The position numbers and the translations under genes are program-made. 64,000 nucleotides of DNA from Desmodesmus armatus (Eukaryota; Chlorophyta; Chlorophyceae; Sphaeropleales; Scenedesmaceae). A model generated the notes under the pieces. It had not been told where the DNA came from. It did not search any database and saw nothing but the letters and a program-made list of their open reading frames with translations. The number at the start of each line of letters is the position of its first letter. Position 1 is the stretch's first letter. The stretch is from the NCBI GenBank assembly GCA_007449985.2, contig VIIQ02000004.1:62001-126000 (forward strand), read 5' to 3'. Below, one piece after another: positions 11,961 through 25,100 of the stretch.

Positions 11961-14900
11961 TTAGGCCTTTGCTACTGCCGCAGGCCCAGCAGCTGCCCCC
12001 ACAGCTGCCTTGGTAGCAGCAGCAGCCGCTGCCCTAGGCCCCTTGAGGCCATGCATGTCCTGCCGCAGCCGCTCCACCTTGGCCTTGAGCGAGGCGCTGT
12101 AGTTGTCAGCAGACAGCGGCAGAGCGGCCCACTGCTGTGCCACTCGCTCCCGGACGAGGTCAAACTCCTCCCAACGGTGGCTGGCCACTGGACCGCAGTC
12201 GTACACGGTCTCCAGCATGTCCTCCTCTGGGGACACCTCGCCCGAGTCTGCTGGGAAGGCTGTGGGGATGCCGTTGACAGCCTTCACCGCCAGCACACCT
12301 ACGGACACAGACAGCAATGATGCAGTCCTGGATACTAGACTGCTAATCTCAGTCCTGAAGCGGATGACAAAGCTGAGCAGTACAAAAACAGGCGGTTCTT
12401 GAGATGCCTGGGCACCATAGTCAACAAGCAACAAATCAGCAGAAGGGCAGTTGTGCAGCCAACATGCGCATGACAGCACTGCGGAACGGCTACTAACTCC
12501 TCCTCAGTGGGAACAATGCAACTGGCAGCGGCAGCATATCTGTTGGAAGCACAGCAAGCTGACGAAATTTGTGGCTCCTTGCCGCTGATTGACAAGCAGA
12601 GACTGGCAACAGTTGCCCATGCCTCTATCACCCCGCCTTGCAAGCAAACCAGTCCACCCCACCACACACCTGGCAGTGAGATCTTGCCCTTGTCTGTTGC
12701 TGGGTGCTTCATGACATCATGTGCGCTGCCGTCAGCATACACCACATGGCACAGCTTGGTGGCAAAGCTCATTGTGTCCCTGCAGGCAGCACACACACAG
12801 CGTGCATGTGAGTTGTTAGAGCCGCTGCCAGCTTCATGTTGCCAGTGGTGAGTCATCGGCAACTGGCACTCAAACCTGGTGAATGGATGTTCACAAAGGA
12901 TGTCAGTGCAGCGCCTAAGCTCTGGACAACTCTAGACAGAAGTGGATGACAATGGACCACATGTTGACGGTAGCAGCAGCCTGGGCATGACGGCAGCACC
13001 GACTTTCACCCCAACAAGGAGAGCCAGTGACACCTGCTGACTCTACAACTGTGAGGTGGCACACATGCACACGTAATTGTCCAGCATCCACAAGGGGTGG
13101 ATTCCAGACAACTATGTCAGTACAAGAATGCCATCTCACAGCTGTAGAATCAGCAGCTGCAGCTCCCCTTGTTGTGGTCGGTGTTGGTGCTTTTACAGCC
13201 CGAGGGCCACACCTATGCGGTCAAGATGCCCACACACGACTTGAAAAAACGCATCCAGCAAGTCAAACACCGCCTCAGTCAGGCTTTTGAACCCTGTTTG
13301 ATCCAATTTTGCATGCATAAGCTGCGACACCACGCACACCAAACCACAGCCACCTCCTGGACACTGGAAAACTGACAGACACAGTGTGACGCCACACACT
13401 AAAGCAACAAACGACCACATGTCAGCTGTCTCAGCCCCGGCACAAGCAAACCAAGCACGGCAGTGATGAAGGCAAGCTTCTAGCTGATACTGGTTGACAC
13501 AAGCTTCTAGCTGATACCTGTTGACAAATTATTTACCTGTTGACACGCTGCAGCAGGCCTCCTCCCATGCCAAAGCACACGTTCTCCGCGCTGTAGCCCT
13601 CCCCCACCACGGCCTGCAGGATGTTGCCGATGGTGACCACGTTGATGCCATCACCCTGGATGACACCAGCCCCCTTGATGACCTTGTAGCCCTTGCTGTT
13701 GGTGGTGCTGCCAAACACCTTGTCCAGCGCACGCAGGGCCTGAGGTTTAGGGTTCAGGCAGCACACAAACAGATCAGGTGTCATTGGTTAGCACTTTCAG
13801 CGCCAACAGCACTTATGCACACATATTTCAGCATGCAAAAGGGGAGGTTCAAGAAGTGCATCTGCAACTGCGCACCACATCAACCGCCGCTGCAGGCAGG
13901 CAAGAGATGCACCAACGCAAGCTGCAGGCGCAAGATTCAGCATGGGGCTGCAGCCAGCAGACATGGGCTACCCTGAAAACAGCAAGCAAAATTCCGCAAA
14001 CAACCCTGTATGCATGCATGAGTAGCGCCACTCTGGGACACCGTATCTACCAGGTGTAAACACAAGACAAGCAGACCACCACAACAGCCGTGTATGCATT
14101 CACGCGCAACGCCATGATGGTACGCAGTGTCTACTAGGTGTCAACACGACAAGACATGCCTGGCAGCCGTCCAACTCACCATGAGCACAACTTCCACGGG
14201 CTCCCCGCTGTCAGGCCGCAGCACCCAAAAGCCTCCAGCTGCCTCCTTTGCCTGCGCACACTCTGCACAACACATACAGCACACACAGCAGCAGCACCAA
14301 GCAAGTTGCTGTCACAGTGCAACAGACTAAAAGTGGCACACCCTTTTGTGAGTGACGTGGTGGCCATCAACAAAAATGCATGACAAGTTCACCCCTCCAG
14401 CGTGTGAAAGCAGGCATGCGGGCACAACCTTGTACAAGCTTGTTTCAGCGTCACTGTCAGGCCCTGAAGGCCTACTACTGTGCCCAGTGGGTGCCCCATG
14501 AACTTCATGGGGCACCCACTATCCCTGCTATGACTTCAAGTCATAGCAGGGATCTTGAAAAGGCCCACCTGGCAGGATTTGGTTGAGGGCAGCGGTGTAG
14601 TCGTAGCTGTCCATGACAGTTGCAAAGGCGCCGGTGCCAAAGTGCTCAATCATGTTGAGGACAGCACCTGCCTCGGTAGGCCAGCACGTCATCACACTGT
14701 GGAGCACACACAGGAATCAAGAGCGAGGTGCAGGTTGATGCAATCTGGATATCTAGACATATACACGAGAGGCATTTGTTGTCGCAGGGTTGGGCAGGTG
14801 CAGTACAAGAAACTGCTTTGCCCAACAGGGACGAGTGTGGTCAAACAGCACCTCACCAAGCACAGCCAAGGGACAATACATGCCTAAAAGCAGTAGCATA

Positions 14901-17520
14901 ACGTGTAAGGATGCCTCTCTTCAGCACACAATGGCACCATATGTGCTGCTAAATTTAGGCACTATCGATAGTGCTGCACTCTCTCTCAAGATGCAGCCCC
15001 TGAGGCCCAAAGCGTATCTTGTAAGGCTGCATATACATCCACCCCCATGCTGGCGCGTACCTGTGCTCAGTAGCCGGTATGCTCATGCCCACTGGGCGGC
15101 CGCCGTTCAGGTGGAACTGTGCGTAGAATGCCGCTGACATGGTGTCAGTGCCGTCAAAGTTGAGCAGGTGTGCGCAGCCGCCCAGCACACTCTGCTCCAC
15201 AGTGCAGCAGCCCCTGAAGCCAAAGTCGTGCAGCCTGCTGCGCACCAGCGGGTTTGACTTGCCACCCTCCACGCTGGTTTCGAAGGCTGCCTCGATGATG
15301 TCCTTGGCCCGCCGGCTGGCTGTAGCTACCGTGGTTGGGTACCTGAGTAGTAGCGGGGATGACAGTGGAAGCACGGGTTCATGGCGCCAACAAGCTGGAT
15401 GTGCTGCTTGCATCCTGTACTGCCTAACACATCCTTCCTCACTACACATCCTTCCTCACACCAGCTGGCACATAATTGACTACTGCTGCCAACGGCAGCC
15501 ACAGCTCATGTGCGCACAGCTTCTGAGCTCCTTCCTTCGTCCTGTCCTCTCATAGTTTCATGCAAGAAGCGAGGCAACTGAACGCTGACTAGGGGTATGA
15601 GCGGCGCGGTCAGCAAACCTCAGACCAGCAGATGCAACAGCACATGTGCTGTGCTGGTGGCCCCACTCACCACATCATGGTGAGCAGTGTCTCCAGGAAG
15701 GTGCACAGAGGACTGTACTCCTCCTCAGCAGTCAACTGCAGCAGGCAGCAGAGCAGCATTGGCAGCGAGCTCAAGCGTAACGTGCAAACACACCCACAGC
15801 TGTTTCTCCCACATGCATGCACGGCTTGGTCAATTATTGGCATGCCGTCATCAGTTTCACTGCCCAGCAACACTGGAAATACAGCTAGAAGCTGCGGCAC
15901 CCATTTGCCTCTGGGTAAGACTGGGTATCGGCAGCACAGCACAAACCCACAGGAAGGCAGCGGCGGGCACAAATACCTGGTACACTGGCGTGTGCACGTG
16001 CACACACGTGCCCTCTGGCAGGGCCTGGATCTTGACAGGGAAGTACCCGTTGTTCTCACGCACAAACTTGAGGAACATGTCCTTGGGGAACGGGAAGGGG
16101 CCATGGTTGGGCGACAAGTGTGTCCTGCAGGCATGGGACACAGCACAGCACAGCATGGGTTCATGTGCGCGCACATACCCTTGGCCAGGCCCCAGTCTTT
16201 GCCCACTGCTGCTGCTGAACCACACTTGGTGTGCTGTGCTATGAGACAGGCACCAACTGCAACTCACAGCTTCGACAGCACGCCCTGCTGCATGCGTTGC
16301 TGCTGCTGCTGCTTCTGGCCAGGGCCGCAACAGACGGCTTGCACCACGCATGCATAACTGCTGCATCTCCAGCGCACCTGTAGAACACATCTGCCCGCTC
16401 CACATCCTCCACCGTCCACTGCCGGATCACATAGTTTTCCAAGATGTACCGCAAGCCCCAAACCACCATGCGTGTGTCATCCTTGTCGCCCTTGAACCCC
16501 GTCCTGAACTCTCCATACTGCAGGAACATCAGCAAGCGGGCACGGGACACAACAACGCTTTCACAGGAGTCAGCAATCCGCCACACACCAGTTGGGGTGC
16601 ATAGTGCATGTGTGATGACTGTAGTATGCACCTTGCCAAGGGCAGCTGCTGAAACTTTGGGTGTTTGATGCTTTTCACGACAGAGAGTGCTCCAGTTGCA
16701 GCAGCCACTCATGTATTGTCAGCATCACCCCCAACATCAACCCTAGCTGCTCTGCCCACTGTCATTCCCAGGCCCTGCATGCATATGCTTGCATGCGCCA
16801 AAAAATCAATCTTATTGGCCTGACCACACCCAACCCATGGACACGCCTCACGAGGCACAAGACAGCAAGGGGGGTGCAGGTTCTCAAAGTGAGTGCCCCT
16901 GCCTCGGACAATGGTCAGCACCACTCAAAGGCAACCTGCTGTCGTTGATCTGCACCTAGCTGTGTTGAAGCAATGCTGCTGAATATGTTCAAACAGTTAT
17001 GGAAGCAGCTACTTACAGCAACCATCTTCCTGGCCTCTGGGTACTGCAGGAAGTGTGAAGCCTTGTAGGAGTCTGTCAACACGCCCATGGGCAGCAGCAT
17101 CATGGGGCTGCAGGCTGCCATGCTGCTGTTGGGTGCTGAGTTGCCGTTTCCTAAAGCTGCACAGGTTGTGCTGTGACCTCGCTCGCTGCTGACCAAGCTG
17201 CTGAGATCACGCTGCTGGGTGTTGCTGCTGTTGTTGGTGCTGTGCTGGTGACTAGAGCTCCTTGTTCGCCGCAACGGTGTTACGGTGCTAAACGCAGCTG
17301 CTTGACTTTGTGATAGGCCTGCACGTAGCAAGCCTTTGCGAGGTAGCATTTGCTGCACCAGCTTATGAAGTGATGGCACTTCGAAGCAGCTTCCAACGTT
17401 GTCGGAGTGCCGAGGCAATGGAAGGCTGGCGTAGGTACTACTGGATCCCTTAGTTTGAACGGTCCACCAGGACAGACTGATCGAGGCGGATGATCTATCG
17501 GCGTTTGGTTGGAAGTACAA
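11961..17520 (-). CDS. NAMPT: Nicotinamide phosphoribosyltransferase (NAMPT)
   Basis: Model: complement(join(11961..12298,12670..12779,13537..13739,14180..14262,14569..14696,15061..15342,15671..15735,15977..16124,16378..16517,17017..17520)), 666 residues from the first Met; every junction is in phase. The enzyme joins nicotinamide to PRPP to give NMN, the first step of NAD salvage. Family landmarks appear in order: LTDSYKASHFLQYP, RLHDFGFRGC, NFDGTDT, PATEHR, VMDSYDY, LRPDSGEP, GVIQGDGI, GMGGGLLQR. These carry the Asp, Arg, His and Lys/Arg positions used for substrate binding and catalysis in human NAMPT. The frame extends about 160 residues before the catalytic core; a second Met at 17349 opens a basic, Ser/Ala-rich stretch (MLPRKGLLRAGLSQS) that looks like an organelle presequence. 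The C terminus adds an Ala-rich tail. The acceptor of exon 14180-14262 was chosen because it alone preserves frame. Confidence 0.93.
13486..13560 (-). repeat. Duplicated splice-donor region in NAMPT
   Basis: Read on the minus strand, the exon end GTCAACAG|GTAAAT at 13537 is followed 19 bases later by GTCAACAG|GTATCAG, and then by a third similar unit; the word TATCAGCTAGAAGCTTG is present twice. The donor sequence has thus been tandemly copied into the intron. Confidence 0.8.
14486..14553. repeat. Two abutting perfect palindromes in a NAMPT intron
   Basis: 14486-14520 is a perfect 17+1+17 inverted repeat (arm AGTGGGTGCCCCATGAA), and 14521-14553, immediately adjacent, is a perfect 16+1+16 inverted repeat (arm ATCCCTGCTATGACTT). 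There is no base between them. They lie in the intron between exons 14569-14696 and 14180-14262, just 15 bases past the donor at 14568, and would fold into two back-to-back hairpins in the transcript. Confidence 0.95.
14959..14974. repeat. Perfect 16-base palindrome in a NAMPT intron
   Basis: GCACTATCGATAGTGC reads the same on both strands. It lies in the intron between exons 15061-15342 and 14569-14696. No function is evident. Confidence 0.9.
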
Positions 17521-19196
17521 GTGCGTTCAGGAAAGCCAGACAAGGTGATGGCTTGGCTGAGAGTACAGTCCGTGACTACTTGTATGCCTGCGATACGCAC
17601 AAGCAGGACTGATGACGCCTCTCACTCGACTCATCACTCCTGTGTTCAGCCTTGGTGTGCTGAGCACGCCAAGCACTGGTGGGGGTTCACCGACATCCGT
17701 GTGCTGTATCATTTGAGTTTATTCCATAGTTCTGTTGATTTTGCAGCCTCTTTATAGCCAGGCCCTGAGAGCTGAGCTCACCCGGGGTCCCAGCACACAG
17801 ATGCCAGCCTGGGCCTGGGACTGCAAGGCTGGCAAGCTTATGGCATAGTTCTGCCTTGTACCCCTTCAAGCCAACTCTCATCTTTTTCCTGCTGTCCCTT
17901 GTTGCTTCCAGTCAACTAAATTGTTGGAATGAGCTCCCACCAACCAATCACCCCAGCCAGAACACAGGCCAATTGGTGCCCGGCTGCCTGCAACGCAGCT
18001 CACATTCACTAGCACACCGCACCCGCCACACAGTGTTACCAGCATGTTACATTGGTCTGCAAGCACATGACAAATCAGCACACACAAACCTGCTTTGTGC
18101 GGGCTACCAAAATGGTAGCGGCTCCTGGCATGATCAAAGACCCACCCCCCTGACCGTCAGCACGAAGTTCATTCATGGGCGCACCCCAGTAATGCGCTCA
18201 TTTTGCTGCAGGCGCAGCTGCCAGAGCCTTGCATACCAGCTTATGGTGCAGCCAAGTTCGCGGCTGACAGCCCCTCCCGCAATCATCCCTTGCGGCGAGC
18301 CATGCGGCAGCCCCCACAACAGGCAGCTGCGGCCGGACACCAGCTGCGCCTCTGTGGGCCCACAGGCATCAGTGCAGGCAGGGTGGGTTACACAAGGGAG
18401 GCATGCAATGTCGCATGATTGAATACTATTTTTTACTGGGCGCCCCCACGCGCTTATTCCCAAAAAAACGCGCTTATTCCGAAGTTGAATGTCACATCCT
18501 TGCATGGTTGCATTGGCTGGATGCACTCCCTGTGTCTACAACACCACCCCAGTCGACATCAGCTCAGCTGCACCAGCGCTGCAAGTGAAGCAGCGCTCAT
18601 CGCCTCCTGCACCGCCTCCTGCACTGCTGAGAGCGCCTGACTGAGCCGCAGATGATCCCCGCCCGCACCAGCTGCTAGCACTGGTGACAAAATAGCGCGC
18701 ACACTGATCCAATGCTGAGGCTACCAGCCTGTCACGCTTGCATAGCGGAGGTGTGGCAGCTGCAGGTCCCGGCTGCCACCCAGGGACGGACAAGCGTATT
18801 GCACTGTACTCCGCCAGCGACCCATCCTGCTGTTGCTGGCAGCACAGCAGCAGTGCTGCGTCCTGGCGGCCGCCAAGACGCAGGCTGCCCCGCGTGGCAG
18901 TGCAGCAGCAGTGCTACTGTTGCTGCACTGCCGCACCAGAAGACACACTGACTACAAAGCGAACCAAAGAGCAGCGCAACCTTCAGATACCGGAAATCAA
19001 CGTGGTTTACTTTGCATCCAGCCAAATTATGACTTCTTTTGAATTGACTTTCTCTGGCGCAACCGTCGTGACGTGGCGCCCTGTGACGAAAGCGGGTGGC
19101 GAAGTGCAGACCTTGCTTGGATCAGCACCGATCAACATTTGCATTGCACTTCATCATGTCGTGCGCTTGTCCCACTGCCGCTCACACCACGTGGTC
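17521..19196. other. Divergent intergenic region between NAMPT and receptor cyclase
   Basis: The two neighbours are transcribed away from this interval, so it should contain both promoters and 5' UTRs. A short direct repeat CGCGCTTATTCC occurs at 18449 and 18469. An open frame at 17856-18422 (plus) begins with a hydrophobic stretch but continues without recognisable features; I do not call it. No other element is supported. Confidence 0.5.
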
Positions 19197-22100
19197 ATGG
19201 TCGGGAGCTTGCTGTTGCTGCTATTGCTGCATGGAGCCCTTACACCAGCAGGTGCGGATTCACACTCTTTGGAGCCTCTACACCAGCATTTTTGTGTACA
19301 AGGCCATCACATGCCTGCAGGAGTTCATGCTCAGCTGCAAGCGCCTTGCTCACAGTCTGCTCAGCTGCTGCACTGCTTCTGCCGCTGCGCTTGTTTCTGC
19401 TTTCTTCTGAACGCAGTGTCTCAAGGCCAGCAGCATCATCCCCAGCAGTATTTTTGCATCGAGAACTACAAGCCAATCGGTAACCTCATCCGCGCTGTCA
19501 ATCTGAACAAAGCTGCCCGGGACAGTCCCAGCAGCGATGCAGCCGACACCAACACCTCCGACCCAGCAGCCCACCTCACCTCAGGTCACACTGCTCGCCG
19601 TTGCAGTACAGCTTGCGACAGGAACCCCGCCTGTACTGCCTTCCGAGCAGTAGGATCAGATGCGGTACAGGGTCCGCTGTGCCAGTTGCTGTCAGGCACT
19701 ACAGCAAGTCTGCCCACAGCCCTGGCCCTTCCTCCTGGTGCTGACTGGCCGACTGTGCTGACTAACCTGACCCCTGTTGATGGGATCGAGCTTAGGTCCC
19801 TGGGCTGGCTTTGTATCAAGGGGGCGGCAGACTGGGATGCTTTTGGGCGAGCCTCCCACGCACTCATCATGACCGGTAAAGCAGGTGGGTGAGCTCTGTG
19901 CGCTGTTCAACAGTTGCGGCTGGTGGGGACAGCCAGGTGGATGCCGTGCATGTATTTCAGTAGTAGGGGAGGTGCTGAGTTCCTTGCCTCTCCAGCCTGG
20001 AGCCAGTGATTGGCTAGTCCCATGGCACGATCAGGGGTCACCCCTGGCCTGCCCCTGCCATAGCAGCCTGCTAGGCTGTGGCCCTACAGCCGCTGTAGTG
20101 GAGTCCACTCAGCAAAGTTTTGCACCACTTGCAGATTGTCTTGCGATGCATTCATGCCGTAATTGCCATAAGTATGGCGTATTGTATGTTGATACGGTAC
20201 TGCCGGATCGGCGGTACGGACTCCAACGGTAGTATGTCTTGGTGCACCCTCCTGCAGACCCCAACCGGCCAGAGTTTGGCTACACGCCCTGGTGCGCCAT
20301 AGGTGTGGATGTGGCGGGAGCCAACCAGTGAGTCCTGCACACTGTGTGACATACAGGGTTCGCTGTTGTCACTGATACGTGTCAGTGACATAGAGCGGGG
20401 CACACATATGCAGTTGGCTCAGATGCAGATGGCGGGGCCTACAAGCCCTGCCAGTTTCCTGAGGCAGGGGTCATGCAATGCGACCAGCAGTCCTCCTGCT
20501 GAGCATCGTGCACGCGGGTGCTGGGGTTGGACACAGGGCTCTCATTGTGCTGTACAGAGGGGGTTAGCCGGGCTAACAGGGTAACTTACCCTAATTAGGG
20601 TATGTGACAGCAGCGGCCATGCTCAGGCAACCCGCATGCATGGTACATGTTCTCACACTGATTTGCACAGGCATTACGGCCTCGTGCCAACAGTGTTTTG
20701 CACCTGCGATCTGGATTTCAGTCCATGAATTATGGCCTTTGGCCGAACGCAGTGGCTCTGCGCTGTGCTGTGCTGTGGTGTGGTGTGCTGTGTGCAGGCA
20801 GCAAGTGACCAACATCAGCAAGCCAGCAGACTGTGATGAGGTGTGCAGCCGTTCCCCAGATGCCTGCCAGATGTTTACCTTTGTTGCTGCCAAGCCTGGA
20901 TCGACATCAGGCCAGGCCCCACGCAACTGCTTCACTAAGATTGACCCATTCAGGGGCCAGAATGGCTGGACAGGTGAGGGGCTTCATGATGAGAGTGACC
21001 GGCACGCATGATGAGAGTGACCGGCAAGCAAGTTAGAAGCCTTCTGAAGGCTGGCTGGCTCCTGCAGGAAACTTTACAAGTTGTACTCATTACATAGGCA
21101 ATTATGGCGTCCCACAGCCAGCTGGGCATCATGCATGGAACCGTGTGGCCTTCTCAGGCTAAGTACAGACACAGCACTGCACACACTAAGCCGTAGGGGA
21201 GGGGACGGTGTCACATGGCAAGAGCTTTTGACTGTATCTGCCAGGCCAGCAGATACTCAGCTGATTGGCTGCACTGGTGTGGCTGCTGCATGCTGCTGCT
21301 CTGCAGGCCCCCCCAAGGCGGACATATGGCAGCCAGACTCACAGATGGATTGCTTCGCTCGCAAAAACGACTGGCACCAGCTGGGACTCATCCTGAGTGA
21401 GTTTGTGTGCTGCTGCCAGCAGCTAAGCCGCTGCATCAGGATCTGTCAAACCCTGAAACAGCTTGTCAAAAACGGTAGCTTTGTGCGGCTGATGGCTCCA
21501 AGACAGGCTGGCTGTTGTGCGGTGTTGCAAATGCATCCAAGTCATTCTTCACCTTCCCTCATCAGCTTTGAGTTGCTGGTCCCTAGCTGCAGCAGCGCCC
21601 GGAGTGTCGACTTGAAGTTGAACTTCCGTCTCGCTTTTTCCTCACCGCCCCTCCCTCCCCCCCCCCCCCCACCCCACCCTTCCTCTCACCCGACCCAGGC
21701 CCAGCCATCCAGACAGTATCCTACGGCTCCTCATACTTCACAGTCTTCCCCGAGAGAGTCACCTGGCAGCAAGCCAATGCCAGCTGCAGCCAGCTGCCCG
21801 GTGGTCGCCTGGCCGTCCTCAACAGCCGGGAAGCCCTCACCACAGTCTACCGCTCCCTGCTCACCACCCTACCCTCCCAAACTGCCGTCCGTTCCGCGTG
21901 GGTGGGCGCTGTCGGCCGCAACACAAACTACCGCCCGGGAGTCAACGCTACAGCCGGCAGCAACCCAGCAGCTGTACCTGCAGGCACAAACAGCAGCAGC
22001 AGGCTTTTTGAGAATCAAACGGTACCGTTTGCGACGCAGAGACAGGCGCGCGGCGCCCAGATTGGGCCGCAGGACACTCTTACGTGGGTGAATGGGGAGA

Positions 22101-25100
22101 AGGTTGAGTCATTCGAGTTGCGGCAGCTCGAGGCTCTACCTGCGATCTGGAGCGTGCATGACGTGATTTGGGCGCAGCAGGTTGTGCCTGACAATGCGTC
22201 ATCGGTGTGTGGGCGGGTGATGGTGCAGACGGCTTCGCCGCAGGACCCGCTGTTGGACCCGTCGGCAGTGCTGCCTGGGGTGTGGTACTTTGACTGTGCC
22301 AAACCGGCAGGCTTCATCTGTGAGAGTGAGTCTCACTTGCCATTTCTGCACCTTGCAAATTCATCCCACTTGCATGCTTTTCATCACGGTGTAGTTGTTT
22401 GTAGTGAGTCACAGCCGAGGTCAGCTTCAGCAAAGAGAGAATGTGCCGCAGCGCTGCAACATTCTACCGCAGACTGCGCCATGGCATGGCGCACACTGTC
22501 AAGGGCAGGCTCGGGCCCGGCCTCAGTGAGGTGCACTGTACACTGCCAGACTAGTACTAGTAGCCTGTGTGACACCGCTCGGCAGATCAAGTGAGAAGGC
22601 TGATGTGTGTATGCAGGCACTGCCCCACCCACGGAGCCCATGGCAGGCCGTACCGTGATTTCTGACGGATCCCCTGCATCCATACCCTGGGACACCAGCA
22701 ACAGCCTAGCACCCTGGAAAGTCGCGTTGGCGACTCTGCTGCCAACGCTGGCTGTGCTGCTGGTTGCCTGGCAGGTACGACTGTGCTGTTGCCACAGTGA
22801 CTGATACAGCTATCGTGCGCACCACATTTCCCGTTCAACATGTCACATGTGCGTCTGCATATGTTGGTGTTGCCACACCTGCTGCCTGCGCATGCGATGC
22901 GCATGATGTCCATGATGGATATCCATCAATCGATAGCTTGCCAACGGTTGAGTGGGCCAAGGTTATGGAGTTATGGCGGTCTGTAGTGCACCAGAGCCGC
23001 CACACTGTCGCTGCCCACTGTGTGCATTGCTTGTTACTGTGACATCCACACCTTTGCTGCCCGTGCGCCTGCCCCTGCCGGACACAACTGCCTCGTCACT
23101 TTTCGCGTGCCCCCAGTGGATCCACTTCAGAGCCAATCGAGCCTCTCGGCTGCCTGACCTGCTGTGGCAGCAGAAGAAGCGCCTAGCGGGGGTGCCCCGC
23201 TGGGGTGATGTGTCTGTGGTGGTGACTGACATACAGGACTTCACTCGACTCACTCAGGAGGCACCACAGGCCATGGCACAGGTATGTCATCGAAGTAACT
23301 TCAGCCGCCGAAGTTACGCGGCCAACAACTATGCGGATGTACCCCAAGAACTGCTTGTTGTTGCCCACATATATACCTCGCATGAGCCGCACCGCTGCCG
23401 CACAGGGCATGTGCTGTGCAGCATCATGCCATGATGTGGCTTAGTACGCTTGTGTGCGTTCAACAAACCTGCCAGCCTCCACTGACAAAAACGCTGCACA
23501 CGTGTTACGGGTGGATGAGTGTACTTTGCGCCGCGACACTGCGTACTATACCTTTACAGTCAGTAGTTCTGGTATGCCGTCGCAGCATGGGTGGCGCGTG
23601 CTGACTTTGTCCGTGTGCTGTTTCCTGCAGGCGCTTGTGCTTCACAACCAGGTTGTGCGTCAGGCTGCGTACGACCACGTGGGCAGTGTGCTGCTGCAGG
23701 AGGGAGACAGCTTCCTGCTGGCATTCCACGAGCCACAGGACGCAGTGGAATTTGCCCTACAGGTAAAGCTACCAACTACTAGCAGGGCCCTCCGATCACC
23801 GTCGGATGGTGCTCACAAGGTGATGTGAGTTCCTTTGGGTGGTTTGTGGTGAGATCTATGCTTGGTGCATGGTTTGCAAGGTGCATGTTGCTCAGCTGTG
23901 TTCAACACAGCCCAAAGTTTGGGCAACTTGCCCACACAACGGTTGTGTTTTTTTGGGCAAGCTGTCAGAACGACCATGTGGAGACCTTCTGGGTCGAAGC
24001 AACTGCTTCAACTCTCATCTGATACTATCTGTAGTACATCTTGTGAGCCCACCACACTGCGCAGTGCATCATACATCTTTTTCACTCACGCTGTCTATTT
24101 ATGCTGACTGCTGTGTCACAGATCCAACTAGCCCTGCACCAACAAGCCTGGCCAGCGGGCCTCCAATACCCAGACCACCTGCAACAACTCCCAGCAGCAA
24201 CCTCTTCCAATGCTGGCAGCGCACCTACCTCACCCTCGCACCAGCAAGCAGCAGCTGCCGGGGCTACCTCGACCCAGCAGCAGCTAGCTAGTGCCCGTCA
24301 CTCACTCGACCAAGGATTGCTGAGATGGCTAAGCAGCACAGTGTCAGCTGCTGTGGGCGGTGGCAGCAACCGACGCCTCTCAGACTCCATGACTAATGAA
24401 GCCGCTGACAGCACTACCCCTCAAACTTCCCAGGTGTCCGGCAGTAGAGCTGACGCACTACAGGGCATGCCCAACAGCGCTGCAGCTGCCGCAGCTGCCG
24501 GTGGGGCCCGTTGGGGTGGACGTGGGCTCCGTCAGTCTCTGGAGAGCAGTCCGAACAGTCCAAACAGCTACATAACGACCGCTCGAGATGCATCCCCGTA
24601 TGGTCACAGCTGGGTGGCGTCCAACCCCTTCAGCAGCAGTAGCATTGTGGCCACGCGGCAGCGCAATGCCTGGCTGCAGCAGCTGTTGGCTCCTGGGCGC
24701 TACCATGGAGGCCATGCTGCTCATGGGCGCAGTGGGGACCACTACCACCAACAGCAGCAGCACCAGCAGCAGCAGCAGCAGGAGGGTGTGCGGGAGTTGT
24801 TCAAGGGCTTGCGTGTGCGCGTGGGTGTTGCGAGTGGGTATGTGCCCAAGGGCCAGGAGCTGAGGCGGTCACAGGTGTACAGGATGGCTCAAGGTGGGTG
24901 GCAGCCAGGTCTTACTTTCCAAGGTTTAGTCAACTTTCAAAGTTGAGTTGGCTGCGGCAGGCATGCCTACCTTGCTTCTGTTGTCCTGCCGCAAATACTG
25001 TGTGGTACATACATACAGCGCTGCAAAATACAGGCACCCAAATACAGCTCTTGAGCAGCAAATGCACTTTCCATTTGCCTCAGTTCCTACTGCGGCATTG

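Noticed and set aside
14486..14553. Rho-independent terminator or CRISPR-like repeat
   Set aside because: The DNA is eukaryotic, the palindromes lie in an intron, there is no T-run, and there is no regular spacer structure.
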